Positions 1-8,153 of a DNA stretch of 27,258 nt are shown here, one piece after another; position 1 is the stretch's first letter, and each line of letters opens with the position of its first letter. A program made the position numbers and the translations under genes. Where the stretch lies: NCBI GenBank assembly GCA_964471755.1, contig CAYYJM010000055.1, positions 1 to 27,258 of the forward strand, given 5' to 3'. Below the pieces are notes generated by a model that worked only from the letters and a program-made list of their open reading frames with translations, did not search any database and was not told the DNA's origin. Origin of the DNA: CAYYJM01 sp964471755. Its GTDB lineage: Bacteria; Planctomycetota; Planctomycetia; Gemmatales; Gemmataceae.

Positions 1-65
1 CCGGACCCAGGTGTCGTTTCGAGGCCGCATCCGAATCTTCACGGCCCATTGTGATGGGGATGACC

Positions 66-83
66 GGCGAACACAGGTTCGCC
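66..83 (-). other. Perfect 7-bp stem-loop downstream of the operon
   Basis: GGCGAAC (66-72) and GTTCGCC (77-83) are perfect reverse complements around a 4-base loop. No T tract follows on either strand, so it is a stem-loop rather than a standard intrinsic terminator. It could protect the 3' end of the operon mRNA or form part of a composite terminator with the repeat at 104-152. Confidence 0.35.
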
Positions 84-103
84 AGAGCGGGGCCTAGCAT
101 AAA

Positions 104-152
104 GGGGCGGGGCGATCTCTGTCAAGCCAGTCCGGCCCACCCCGCCGGCCCC
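104..152 (-). terminator. Possible intrinsic terminator of the exopolysaccharide operon
   Basis: Read on the minus strand, a G/C-only stem forms between CCCCGCC (plus 140-146) and GGCGGGG (plus 106-112). It can extend through a bulge using the C run at 149-152 and the G pair at 104-105. The minus-strand copy is followed by a short TTTAT. The loop is long (27 bases) and the T tract is weak, so this is only a candidate, supported mainly by its place 25-75 bases after the final stop codon. Confidence 0.33.
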
Positions 153-176
153 TCTCTCACCTTCCCCCAATCTCTT

Positions 177-1577
177 TCATCCCGTCGTAACCTCCTGATG
201 AGAAACCGGGTTCAGAAAACGCGGGCTCGCCCTGGACCGGCTGAACAGGAACTTGCCCGATGCCTCCGACGACAAACTTTCCACCCGTTCGACCGTCACC
301 GGGATCCGCTCACCGAGATATCGCCGGGTCGTCGCGCACAGATACTGGACGTCCTCGACGGGGTCGAAGCTCGGCCCCGGCACGATCCGATAGACGATCG
401 CTCCGGACTCCTCCTGGAGGATCTGCACCCGGCCCAGACTGGGCCGCTGGGCCACGACATACGTCGCCAGGAAGACGCCGGAGACCAGCTGCTCGTCGCT
501 GCCGACCAGGAAGTCCGTCACCCGCCCGTTGAGGCGAGCGAGTCGCGGCAAGGCCCGGCCACAAGGACAGGACCCCGTCGCCCAGGTTCCCAGGTCGCCA
601 ATCCGGTAGCGGATCAACGGCATCGCCCTGTTGAACAGATCGGTGACCAGGATACTCCCCATCTCGCCGGCCTTCGCCGGGCCGCGTGGAGTCTCGATCT
701 CCAGGTACAGTCCCTCGGCCATGACGTGCAGCCCCTGATGAGCGCTGCACTCGCTGGCCAGGACGCTGACCTCGCGACAGCCGTAGCGGTTGAACACCGG
801 AGCCCCGAACACACTCTGGATTAATTCGCGGTCGGCATCCTCCAGCATCTCCGCCGAGGTGACCAGGGCCTGCGGCGACGGGACGCGGATCTTCTGATCC
901 CGCAGGAACTGCGCGAACAGCACCGCCGACCGGGCGTAGGCCAGGATCACCCGCGGTCGCTGCCGGTGCAGCTCGACCACGAACCGATGCAGGGCCTCCT
1001 CGGTCAGACAGCCGGTGTCGAGCCAGAGCGGCTCGGCCAGCAGCCAGCCGCGCAGCCGACTTCGCAGCGATTCCGCAGGCCGATCCACCGGCGCGCCCCA
1101 GAGGACGGCCGCTCGATCGCCGATATCCCAGCCGGCCCAGCGATTGTGCCGCCAGGTCGCCGCCGCCCGCGAGCATTTTCGATCCCGACTCAGAAAGAAG
1201 CGGATCGGCGTGCCCGTCGAGCCGCCGGTCTGGTTCACCAGCAGATCTCGTTCCGGCCACCCCTCCGCGATCATCCGCTCCGCCTGCTGCTGGATGTCCT
1301 GCTTCTCCAGGATGGGCAGCACGCGCAGATCGTCCAGGTCGCGGAACTCGTCGGGATGGACGCCAGCCGCCCGGAAGCGGTCCCGGTAGAACGGGCAGTG
1401 CTGGTAGGCGTGACGCAGCAGCGCATGCAGACGTCGCCACTGAATCGCTCGCAGTTCGTCCGCACTGAGCCACTGGGTCCGCTCGAACTCGGCCAGGTAG
1501 CGCAGCTGGGCCAGTTCGCCGTTCCTGGCCAGCGACAGCGGCAGGAAGACGTTCTTGACCAGGGTCTTGTGCAGCAT
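177..1577 (-). CDS. CapK/PaaK-like adenylate-forming enzyme (phenylacetate-CoA ligase family)
   Basis: This 466-aa protein belongs to the AMP-forming phenylacetate-CoA ligase/CapK family, whose members in capsule and exopolysaccharide loci probably activate an acyl group for transfer. Visible motifs are the phosphate-binding loop TGGSTGTP (residues 117-124), YGCREV (265-270), which corresponds to the aromatic-Gly-x-x-E motif, the hinge-side stretch from VTDLFNR to RYRIGDLG (311-330), a CPCGR cysteine pair (337-341) typical of CapK proteins, and a C-terminal SGKF (440-443) that carries the family's late lysine. The ATG at 1577-1575 shares one base with the TGA of the upstream gene (TGATG), which points to translational coupling with the asparagine-synthase-like protein. 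Length is normal for the family and the motifs look intact, so an active enzyme is likely. The substrate cannot be read from sequence. It is the last gene of the operon. Confidence 0.85.
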   Translation of the reverse strand: MLHKTLVKNVFLPLSLARNGELAQLRYLAEFERTQWLSADELRAIQWRRLHALLRHAYQHCPFYRDRFRAAGVHPDEFRDLDDLRVLPILEKQDIQQQAERMIAEGWPERDLLVNQTGGSTGTPIRFFLSRDRKCSRAAATWRHNRWAGWDIGDRAAVLWGAPVDRPAESLRSRLRGWLLAEPLWLDTGCLTEEALHRFVVELHRQRPRVILAYARSAVLFAQFLRDQKIRVPSPQALVTSAEMLEDADRELIQSVFGAPVFNRYGCREVSVLASECSAHQGLHVMAEGLYLEIETPRGPAKAGEMGSILVTDLFNRAMPLIRYRIGDLGTWATGSCPCGRALPRLARLNGRVTDFLVGSDEQLVSGVFLATYVVAQRPSLGRVQILQEESGAIVYRIVPGPSFDPVEDVQYLCATTRRYLGERIPVTVERVESLSSEASGKFLFSRSRASPRFLNPVSHQEVTTG

Positions 1578-3142
1578 CAGCGTTCCTCTCCAGCGACCTC
1601 CGGTTCGGCCGACATCGCTGCCGCGGTCGGCGACAGATACCGTGTCGGCTGCTCGATGACCTGGCGGTGCCAGCGGTCGAAGGCGAGCAGATGCCAGAGG
1701 AACCGGGTCGGCTTCTGAAGGAGCCGCTGAAAGTGGGTCGGGTCGAGGAACTCGGGACAGTCGATCTGCTCGACCAGAGGCCGGAGCAGGCCGCCGGGAG
1801 CGAGCCAGTCCAGAGGCCACGGCGACCGCGCGGGCATCGTCAGATGCGCCCGGGCGATCATCCGGGAATCGAGCAAGGGGCAGAGGAAGTCCACGCCGTG
1901 AACGTTGAACAGGACCGCCGTGGCGCTGGCCCAGTCCAGGACGTCCGGCGTGACGCTGGCCGCTTCTTGCAGGCCCGCCTCGCCGAAGCAGGCCCGGACC
2001 GAATCGCGATCCGGGGCGTCGTCCAGGGAAGGCTCTCGCTGGCCAAGGCCGACCCAGCGTGCCAGGCTGTACAGGCCGCGACGCAGCATCGACGGCGAAA
2101 CCTCTGTCGTGGTCTCGTCCTCCGGGATACCGCCGCCGAGGCCGGCCAGGCCGGCGCGGAAGCCGTACTGCGCCAGCGCCGGAGCGAGCAGGCCAAGAAA
2201 CAGGGCCGGGCTCGCCAGCAGCGGCTCTCCCGTGGCGGCCATCGTTCGCGGCAGTTCGTCGAGCAGGGCCCCTTCCGCCGCGATCAGTCGATGCTCGGTC
2301 CCCAGGCCGCGCGAGGCCAGCATGATCTGTTCGGTCTCGGCCCAGCTGGTCGGCGTGTTGAGGCTGACCGAGAAGCTGGCCGGCAGCAGTTCCGTCCGGG
2401 CCGCGTCGTTGTAGGCCGCCTGGAGCGTCGCACTGACGGGGCCGGACAGCAGGGTCGCCGTCGGTCCGTGGACGGACACCGTGTCGGCGATTACCCGTCC
2501 CAGGACGCTCTCGATCGGCAGACTCGCGCTGCTGCCCTGCGGCGTCGGATGAAGCCGCAGGCGGACGAGTCGGCCCTGCTCCCAGTGAAGCATCTCGCCC
2601 GGCAGCAGGCGGAAGCAGTCGGCCACCAGCGTCTCGCGGCCGGGAACGCAGCCGTGCAGGAAGAACGTCGGCAGAGCATCGCGTTCGATCCGGGGAGCCT
2701 CCGGGGCGACGGCCAGCAGGTCCGTCAGATTGCTGGCCAGGAGCAGGCCCGATCCGGTCGATCGGTAGTAGAGCGGCCCGGAGGCGGCGTAGTTTCGATA
2801 GGCCAGGACGCGCTCCGCCTCACCGTCGAGCAGGACGAGGTTGAAGGCTCCGGCCAGGCGATCGATGGGGAGCTGACCGCGTTCGAGGTACTCGGCGTGG
2901 ATCTCGGCCGCGACGCTGTCCAGGTCGAGTGACTCATGCTTCCGGCCCCGAAAGCGGACGACGCCGCGAAGGAGCAGGACCAGCGAATCCCAGACGAAGA
3001 GCCGGCTTCCCGGTGCCTGGCCATGAAGGGTCAGGGTCCAGTCGGGGCCATGCAGGTGACAGCCGTCCGGTGATGGGGTGGTGGAACTCGCCGGGACGAC
3101 CCGGCAGAGAAAGCTGGGGCGCGGGGACGTGGCGGGGAGCAT
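1577..3142 (-). CDS. Degenerate asparagine synthase (AsnB)-like protein
   Basis: This 521-aa protein keeps the overall shape of class II glutamine amidotransferase plus asparagine synthetase, but the catalytic residues look lost. The N-terminal half has the recognisable end of a GATase-2 fold (LAGAFNLVLLDG at 97-108, then PLYYRSTGSGLLLAS around 123-137). However, the protein does not begin Met-Cys, so the Ntn cysteine nucleophile is absent. The synthetase half has LSGPVSAT (232-239) where the ATP pyrophosphatase loop SGGxDS should be, and GGGIPEDE (336-343) where the family has a SGxGxDE-type motif. The start at 3142 is chosen because GGAGG lies five bases upstream. Relatives in exosortase loci are annotated as amidotransferases; this one may be a scaffold or binding protein, or may have a changed reaction. 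It is coupled by TGATG to the CapK-like gene. The homology is fairly sure; the function is not known. Confidence 0.75.
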   Translation of the reverse strand: MLPATSPRPSFLCRVVPASSTTPSPDGCHLHGPDWTLTLHGQAPGSRLFVWDSLVLLLRGVVRFRGRKHESLDLDSVAAEIHAEYLERGQLPIDRLAGAFNLVLLDGEAERVLAYRNYAASGPLYYRSTGSGLLLASNLTDLLAVAPEAPRIERDALPTFFLHGCVPGRETLVADCFRLLPGEMLHWEQGRLVRLRLHPTPQGSSASLPIESVLGRVIADTVSVHGPTATLLSGPVSATLQAAYNDAARTELLPASFSVSLNTPTSWAETEQIMLASRGLGTEHRLIAAEGALLDELPRTMAATGEPLLASPALFLGLLAPALAQYGFRAGLAGLGGGIPEDETTTEVSPSMLRRGLYSLARWVGLGQREPSLDDAPDRDSVRACFGEAGLQEAASVTPDVLDWASATAVLFNVHGVDFLCPLLDSRMIARAHLTMPARSPWPLDWLAPGGLLRPLVEQIDCPEFLDPTHFQRLLQKPTRFLWHLLAFDRWHRQVIEQPTRYLSPTAAAMSAEPEVAGEER

Positions 3143-3183
3143 CCTTGCCTCCGGGTGTCCATCCTTGGTGGCACTCGCGGGAG

Positions 3184-4710
3184 TCAGGCCGCATCCGTCG
3201 TGGGGATGGATGGCATCTTGCGCATCCCATCCCGTCGGCCTATCCAGCGAGCGAGCGTGTTCTTCACGATACGGAGAAGATACTCCTTTTCCTCGGGTGA
3301 AATCAACCCCAGTTGCCAGGCCAGCGTCGGCACCATCAACCACGGCAGCAGTTTCAGCGGCGACGTGGTCCACCCCATCGGTATCAGCCGACCCAGGCCC
3401 CAGGCCAGCACGAGCAGGCCGATGAAGGCGAGGAGTCGGCGCGTCTCGTAGCGCACCGGGAAGATGCGCTGCGTCGTCCACCACGTCGCCAGGGCGAGGA
3501 AGCTGAAGCCGAAGATGGTTGAGAACGCCGCACCGAGCGCGCCCAGCCACGGAATCAGGATCGCGTAGCCGATCAGCATCACCACCGTCGCGGTCAGGGT
3601 GACGTAGAGCTTCAGATCCGTTCGCCGCCGGATGTAGAATGCCGAGTCCATCAACGAGGACATCGTCTGAAAGGCGCAGCCGATCAGGATCAGCGGCGTG
3701 AACAGGGCCGCGCCGGCATAGCTCGATCGCGCCGCCCGGGCGATGGCCTCGTCCACGAAGAGCATCACGCCGAGAGCCAGCAGCAGGTAGGCGGACAGAA
3801 TCCAGGTAAACACGCGCCCGAAGACCTCCGGAGCCTCTGGCGTTCGCGCCACCTCGTACATGCGATGGTTCCAGACGGCCATCAGCGGCACCAGCGTGAA
3901 CGGCGTGACCAGCTGGGCGAACCGGTAGCCGATCTCGTACAGGCCGATCTGCTCCGTCCCCCACGGCGCGAGGAAGAACCGATCGCCGTCGTGCAGCACG
4001 AAGAAGCAGAGCGACGTCGGCAGGAACGGCAGGGCGAAGCGGACCATCTCGCCGATCAGCGCCCGATCCGGCCAGGCGATTCCCTGTCGAAGTTCGCGGA
4101 TCGCCATCAGCACGGCGAAGGCCAGGTTGGCAAGCGCCGTCCCGATCAGGGCTCCACCGACACCGAGCCCGAGCGTCAGCATCAGGAAGATGCAGAGGGC
4201 GATCCGCACGACCATGCGCACGAGCAGGATGACGAGATACTTTTTCGATTCGAGCCGGACCTGGAGAAGGACCATCGGGATGATGCAGAGCGGATCGATC
4301 AGCACCGAGAAGAAGGCCAGTTGCAGCAGGGCCACCCCGGAGAACGCCCCACCCGGCTCGTTCACCCCCAGCACCCGCCAGACCGGCCCGGCCCAGAAAC
4401 AGAGCAGGACGCCCCCCATCAGAGCGACGAGAAGAAACACGGAGTACGTCCCGACGATGACGCGCTGCCGGTAGTGGACCTGATCCTCGCCCCCCTGCTG
4501 ATAGAAGGTGAGGAACGCCTGGCGGAAGCCGCCGACGAGCAGGAGCATCGTCACCGTCTCGGCCAGGCGGGTCAGCAGGACGTAGGCACCGTACTCCTTC
4601 GGCGGCAGGAGTTGGGTGTACAGCAGCAGCATGATCAGTCCGCCGACCTGCATCAGACCGTTGGTCAGGCTGAAGATGGCGGCATGGCCAAGGTAGTTGC
4701 GCTGACTCAT
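3184..4710 (-). CDS. Oligosaccharide flippase family protein (Wzx-like)
   Basis: This 508-aa integral membrane protein has many hydrophobic segments spread evenly along its length. It opens with a segment ending in LLPPKEYGAYVLLTRLAE, the pattern of polysaccharide (MOP/MATE superfamily) exporters of the Wzx type. It would flip the lipid-linked repeat unit across the inner membrane. The N-terminal block (residues 1-60) and the repeated hydrophobic helices up to about residue 470 fit the 12-14 helix fold; the tail of about 40 residues is polar and cytoplasmic-looking. The start at 4710 has GAGG upstream and leaves a 7-base gap to the stop of the Wzy-like gene. A reading frame continues further upstream, but it would overlap that gene by about 90 bases. 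The gene sits between the polymerase and the AsnB-like gene, as expected in a Wzx/Wzy pathway. The specific substrate is not readable. Confidence 0.86.
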   Translation of the reverse strand: MSQRNYLGHAAIFSLTNGLMQVGGLIMLLLYTQLLPPKEYGAYVLLTRLAETVTMLLLVGGFRQAFLTFYQQGGEDQVHYRQRVIVGTYSVFLLVALMGGVLLCFWAGPVWRVLGVNEPGGAFSGVALLQLAFFSVLIDPLCIIPMVLLQVRLESKKYLVILLVRMVVRIALCIFLMLTLGLGVGGALIGTALANLAFAVLMAIRELRQGIAWPDRALIGEMVRFALPFLPTSLCFFVLHDGDRFFLAPWGTEQIGLYEIGYRFAQLVTPFTLVPLMAVWNHRMYEVARTPEAPEVFGRVFTWILSAYLLLALGVMLFVDEAIARAARSSYAGAALFTPLILIGCAFQTMSSLMDSAFYIRRRTDLKLYVTLTATVVMLIGYAILIPWLGALGAAFSTIFGFSFLALATWWTTQRIFPVRYETRRLLAFIGLLVLAWGLGRLIPMGWTTSPLKLLPWLMVPTLAWQLGLISPEEKEYLLRIVKNTLARWIGRRDGMRKMPSIPTTDAA

Positions 4711-4717
4711 GCCGACC

Positions 4718-5971
4718 TCAATACCCCCACGATGGAGCCACGGAAGGAGACGACACCGGCAGGTACACCCAGGTCGGCTCGACCTGTCGGCCGAAGGCGG
4801 CATGTTCCTCCAGGACGCGCAGCGCGACCACCTGGAAGGCGGCGAGCCAGACCCAGTTGTAGCGGTAGAGCGTGTGCCCCGCCATGCCGTTGAGCAGCAG
4901 GAGCAGGACGCCGAGGCCGACGCCGCGCAGGACGCGGTAGGCCATCGTCTCCACGAGCCACGGCTGCTCGCGAGCCAGCCTCCCGGCTCGCCGCCAGTTG
5001 GCGAAAAAGTAGATCAGCAGCAGGCCCAGACCGAGGATGCCGAGAAGGCCGAGTTCGCCGGCCACCTGGCCGTACAGGTTGTGCGCCTGAAACCCCTTGG
5101 CCGTGGCCTCGCCAAAGCCGCCCGGCCCGACGCCGTGCAGGGGGTACATTTCGAGCAGTTCCAGCCCCTTGAGCAAGCCCGCCAGCCGGCCGGCCGCCGA
5201 ATCATGGGCCACGTTCGGCCCCGCCTCGGAATCGACGAGCGTCATCATCCGCTCGATGACGTAGCCCGGCATCGCCGCCATACCCATGACTCCCAGGCAC
5301 CCCAGGAGAGCGAACCCGAGCAGACGGTTCTTCGAGACACAGACGCACAGAAAGAGGAAGAAGCCCATGCCAATGATGCCCGCCCGCGAACAGGTCAGCA
5401 GGATGCACACGCCCGTCAGGAGCATCTGTCCCAGGATCATCAGGTACTTCATGCCCTTCGCCACGCCGAAGTACGCATAGACGAGCGGCAGACCAAGCAG
5501 GATGCAGGTCGCGAACTGGTTGGGATCGGCGTAGGTCACATCGACACCCATCATGCGCTGAACCCCCTGGGCGTAGCCGTAGCGGCCGCCAACATACTCG
5601 CGCAGCGAGTGGAGCATGTAGAGGCCGTACGCGAGAGTCAGCACGCCCATCAACTGGCGCAGGTCCTGGTCCGTGCGTACCGAGCTGACCAGCAAGACGT
5701 AGAAGACCATGACCTTGGCGTAGTTCTCGACAACCAGTCCGCCGGCCTCTGGATAGGGGCTCATCATCCACGAAACCCAGATGGCCCCGACCAGGAAGGC
5801 AAGGGCGACGTGCAGCCCGTTGCTGACGAAACGCTTGCCGGGCCAGATGAGCCAGAAGACGAGCATCAGCAGCATGTAGCCGCGCTCGATCTGCAACAAG
5901 CCCAGCTCCGGCCAGACCTCGAAGGGGCGATGGATGTACAGCCACAGGTATCCGCCCAGAAGCCAGATCAT
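4718..5971 (-). CDS. O-antigen ligase/polymerase family protein (Wzy-like)
   Basis: This 417-aa multi-pass membrane protein carries the Wzy_C (O-antigen ligase superfamily) signature. A segment containing MYPLHGVGPGGFGEA is followed by AHNLYGQVAGELGLLGILG, in the large periplasmic loop before the last helices. It is expected to polymerise repeat units, or ligate glycan, at the periplasmic face. About ten to twelve hydrophobic helices flank the loop. The ATG at 5971-5969 overlaps the TGA of the upstream glycosyltransferase by four bases (ATGA). A longer in-frame start near 6094 was rejected because it would extend deep into that gene and add an Arg-rich non-membrane leader. Within this locus polymerase is more likely than ligase, since it lies next to a flippase and downstream of a Wzz-like protein. 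Sequence alone does not separate the two activities. Confidence 0.85.
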   Translation of the reverse strand: MIWLLGGYLWLYIHRPFEVWPELGLLQIERGYMLLMLVFWLIWPGKRFVSNGLHVALAFLVGAIWVSWMMSPYPEAGGLVVENYAKVMVFYVLLVSSVRTDQDLRQLMGVLTLAYGLYMLHSLREYVGGRYGYAQGVQRMMGVDVTYADPNQFATCILLGLPLVYAYFGVAKGMKYLMILGQMLLTGVCILLTCSRAGIIGMGFFLFLCVCVSKNRLLGFALLGCLGVMGMAAMPGYVIERMMTLVDSEAGPNVAHDSAAGRLAGLLKGLELLEMYPLHGVGPGGFGEATAKGFQAHNLYGQVAGELGLLGILGLGLLLIYFFANWRRAGRLAREQPWLVETMAYRVLRGVGLGVLLLLLNGMAGHTLYRYNWVWLAAFQVVALRVLEEHAAFGRQVEPTWVYLPVSSPSVAPSWGY

Positions 5972-7119
5972 GCCCGTCCTCCTGTGGTGCGATCGAGCAG
6001 TGCGAGCAGAGCGCGAGCTGACGGTGCGTTGTCGAAGCGTCGTGCGGCCGTCGGCGCGAAGGCCCGCGCCGCCTCGTTCCAGGGCGACCGCCACGCCTCG
6101 ATCAGACCCTCGGCCAGGGCCGCAACATCGCCGGCACGCGGCATCCGCGACGGCGTGTCGCGCAGCACCTCACGCAGGCCGATGCAGTCGCTTCCCAGCA
6201 CGGGCACGCCGGCGACCATCGCCTCCAGGGCCAGCAGGCCGGTCGCCTCCCACAGCGACGGCATCAGAAGAAGATCAAGCTGCGGCAGGATCGGCGCGAT
6301 GTCCGGAACGAAGGGCCGGAAGCTGACGCGATCCGCCAGGCCGAGTTCGCCGACCCGACGTTGATAGCGTCGCTGATGATCCCCCGAGCCAAAGGCGACG
6401 ACGTGGAAGGCCGCCTCGGGAGTCCGCACGCGGAACCGGGCCAGGGCCTCGATCAACGGCAGAAAGCCCTTCTGCTCCATGAACCGGCCAAGGAAGCCCC
6501 AGAGCGGCGTGCCCGGAGCCAGACCCAGTTCGTGACGCAATTCGCTCGCCGGATGACACACCCGAGAGTAGTGGGCCGAATCGATGCCGTTGCGAATCAC
6601 CTCCAGCCGGTGACATCGACCTCGCAGCGGCGGCAGAAACTCCAGCAGATTCGCGCGAACATCCTCGCCGACGGGGATGATCGTATCGACCTGACGCAGC
6701 AGCCAGCCGAGAGCCTGACGCCGGAGCCAACCCTTCCAGCCGGGAAACTGCTCGGCCCGAACCACGTCGTGAATCGTCGTCACGTGTGGCAGACCGAATC
6801 CCCACGCGCCCAGGACCGTCTGCACCGCGGAGGTGAAGCCGTGCGAATGGATCGCCGCGAAGCCGCCGCGCCGCAGGACGCGCCGGATCGTCGGCCCGAG
6901 CCGGCAGGCATCGCCCCGGCCGGGGACCGGAACGAACTCCACCTCCGGCAGCGTGCCCAGCGTCTCCGCCAGCGATTCGTGCGTCCCCTCGACCGGCATC
7001 ACGAAGGTGAACCGGTAGCCCTGCTCACTCAGCAGCGGATAGTTGTAGCGCAGGTGCGTTCGGATGCCGCCGACCGGGTAGCGAACGACGCACAGGATGC
7101 GCCGTGTCGTCGTCGTCAT
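5968..7119 (-). CDS. Glycosyltransferase family 4 protein
   Basis: This 383-aa GT-B glycosyltransferase has an N-terminal acceptor domain that opens RILCVVRYPVGGIRTHLRYN, a hinge near VIRNGID, and a C-terminal nucleotide-sugar domain with GFLGRFMEQKG. The retaining GT4 E-x7-E motif is present (EATGLLALE, inside SLWEATGLLALEAMVAG). It should add one sugar to the lipid-linked repeat unit at the cytoplasmic face. Two starts are possible. The ATG at 7119 gives the usual GT4 N-terminus and is used here. A GTG at 7155 has GGAG upstream and overlaps the preceding stop codon by four bases, which would couple translation and add 12 residues. The other end overlaps the Wzy-like gene by four bases. Donor sugar and linkage cannot be read. 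Confidence 0.85.
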   Translation of the reverse strand: MTTTTRRILCVVRYPVGGIRTHLRYNYPLLSEQGYRFTFVMPVEGTHESLAETLGTLPEVEFVPVPGRGDACRLGPTIRRVLRRGGFAAIHSHGFTSAVQTVLGAWGFGLPHVTTIHDVVRAEQFPGWKGWLRRQALGWLLRQVDTIIPVGEDVRANLLEFLPPLRGRCHRLEVIRNGIDSAHYSRVCHPASELRHELGLAPGTPLWGFLGRFMEQKGFLPLIEALARFRVRTPEAAFHVVAFGSGDHQRRYQRRVGELGLADRVSFRPFVPDIAPILPQLDLLLMPSLWEATGLLALEAMVAGVPVLGSDCIGLREVLRDTPSRMPRAGDVAALAEGLIEAWRSPWNEAARAFAPTAARRFDNAPSARALLALLDRTTGGRA

Positions 7120-7151
7120 GTCGGCTCGATGGACCGTGGCGATGGCAGAGT

Positions 7152-8153
7152 TCACGCGTCGTCTCCCACGGCCAGGCGGTAGATGGTTTCCATGGTCCGC
7201 TGCGTCGTGAACGGCTCGGCCCGGACGCGAGCGCGTTCGCCCATCGCCCGCGCCGCCTCGGGATTCGCCGTGATCCAGGCGATGGCCTGTCGCAACCCCT
7301 CGACGTCGCCGTAATCGACGATCAGGCCATCGCGGCCATGCTCGATGAAGTCGGTCGCCCACTTTCGGCCGACGGCGATGGTCGGTTTGCCGAGCAGCAT
7401 GGCGTTCAGAAGCGTCTGCTGGCCGCCGGAATGAAGCAGACCCGCCTGCATCGGCACGACGACCAGCCGCGCCCCGGCCAGCGCCTGGCGGAAGCCCTCG
7501 ACGCTCGTCCCCTCGACGCGGACGTGCGGTGGCACCTCGATCCCGGCGAGTTGGTCCGGCAGCGTGGTCGCGATCCAGGCCGGCACCGCGAGCGGCCGAA
7601 CCGCCTCGATCAGCATCGGGTAGTCGCGATCGTAGTTGCCGCCGGCGAACAGGTAGCCGTCGTCGCGGACCTCGTAGTCGTAATCGCGCAGCGTGTCGTG
7701 GAACGGCACGTAGACGAACTTCTCCGGCGGGATGTCGAATTCCCGGGCGTAGTCCTCGATCTCATGGCTGGCCCAGACGATGAAGCGATGCGCCGAGCGG
7801 GCCGCCAGCCGGACACGCAGGCGCTTGAACCAGGCTCCCCACGAACCGCGCGGCAGATACCAGTTGCAGTCGATCAGGACGTGCGGTCGTCGGCCCCACG
7901 GCACGAGTCCTTGCAGCCAGGCGAACAGCAGGCCGCTCGCTCCGCCGCCGGTGACGATGCCGCGACACTGGCTCCGCTTGCCGAACAGTCGCAGGGCCGC
8001 CACCACGCGAACGGCGTTGAACGCCCAGCGTTTGCCGATCAGGCGAACGAGCCAACCAGGCGGCGTGACCGGGCCGACGAGCCGGGTCTGCGTGTCCCAG
8101 TATCGGCCCGGCTTGCCTGGCACGTCGGTGAGGACATCCGCCGTGGTCGTCAT
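7152..8153 (-). CDS. Glycosyltransferase, GT4-like (GT-B fold)
   Basis: This 333-aa protein resembles the GT4/GT1 superfamily. A Rossmann-like N-terminal part includes GIVTGGGASGLLFAWLQG and the HVLIDCNWYLPRGSW segment. A C-terminal part opens with DGYLFAGGNYDRDYP and contains SGGQQTLLNAMLLGKPTIAVG. The first glutamate of the usual E-x7-E motif is not present at the expected place (HSGGQQTLLNAM), so catalysis may use a variant residue. The ATG at 8153-8151 overlaps the TGA of the upstream glycosyltransferase by four bases. Its role is probably one sugar addition in repeat-unit assembly. It is shorter than the neighbouring transferases, with no sign of frameshift. The family is likely; the acceptor and donor are unknown. 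Confidence 0.78.
   Translation of the reverse strand: MTTTADVLTDVPGKPGRYWDTQTRLVGPVTPPGWLVRLIGKRWAFNAVRVVAALRLFGKRSQCRGIVTGGGASGLLFAWLQGLVPWGRRPHVLIDCNWYLPRGSWGAWFKRLRVRLAARSAHRFIVWASHEIEDYAREFDIPPEKFVYVPFHDTLRDYDYEVRDDGYLFAGGNYDRDYPMLIEAVRPLAVPAWIATTLPDQLAGIEVPPHVRVEGTSVEGFRQALAGARLVVVPMQAGLLHSGGQQTLLNAMLLGKPTIAVGRKWATDFIEHGRDGLIVDYGDVEGLRQAIAWITANPEAARAMGERARVRAEPFTTQRTMETIYRLAVGDDA

Larger units (their letters stand above)
1..176. other. Non-coding tail downstream of the exopolysaccharide operon
   Basis: No supportable gene is seen here. On the minus strand a short open stretch begins with ATG at 49-47 and runs off the edge, but it has no ribosome binding site and only 16 codons, so it is not called. 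The interval holds two inverted repeats (66-83 and 104-152), described separately. They lie just past the stop of the last operon gene, whose TGA is at 179-177, so this is the expected 3' end of a long minus-strand transcript. Confidence 0.5.

Noticed and set aside
1..49. Start of a minus-strand gene at the window edge
   Set aside because: Only 16 codons are visible and there is no ribosome binding site, so it cannot be supported.
3143..3964. Upstream extension of the AsnB-like gene
   Set aside because: It would overlap the flippase gene by nearly 800 bases; GGAGG before the ATG at 3142 gives a better start.
3865..6364. Two long plus-strand frames opposite the flippase and polymerase
   Set aside because: The polar Gln/Asp/His-rich protein is what antisense reading of membrane helices produces; the minus-strand proteins have clear family motifs.
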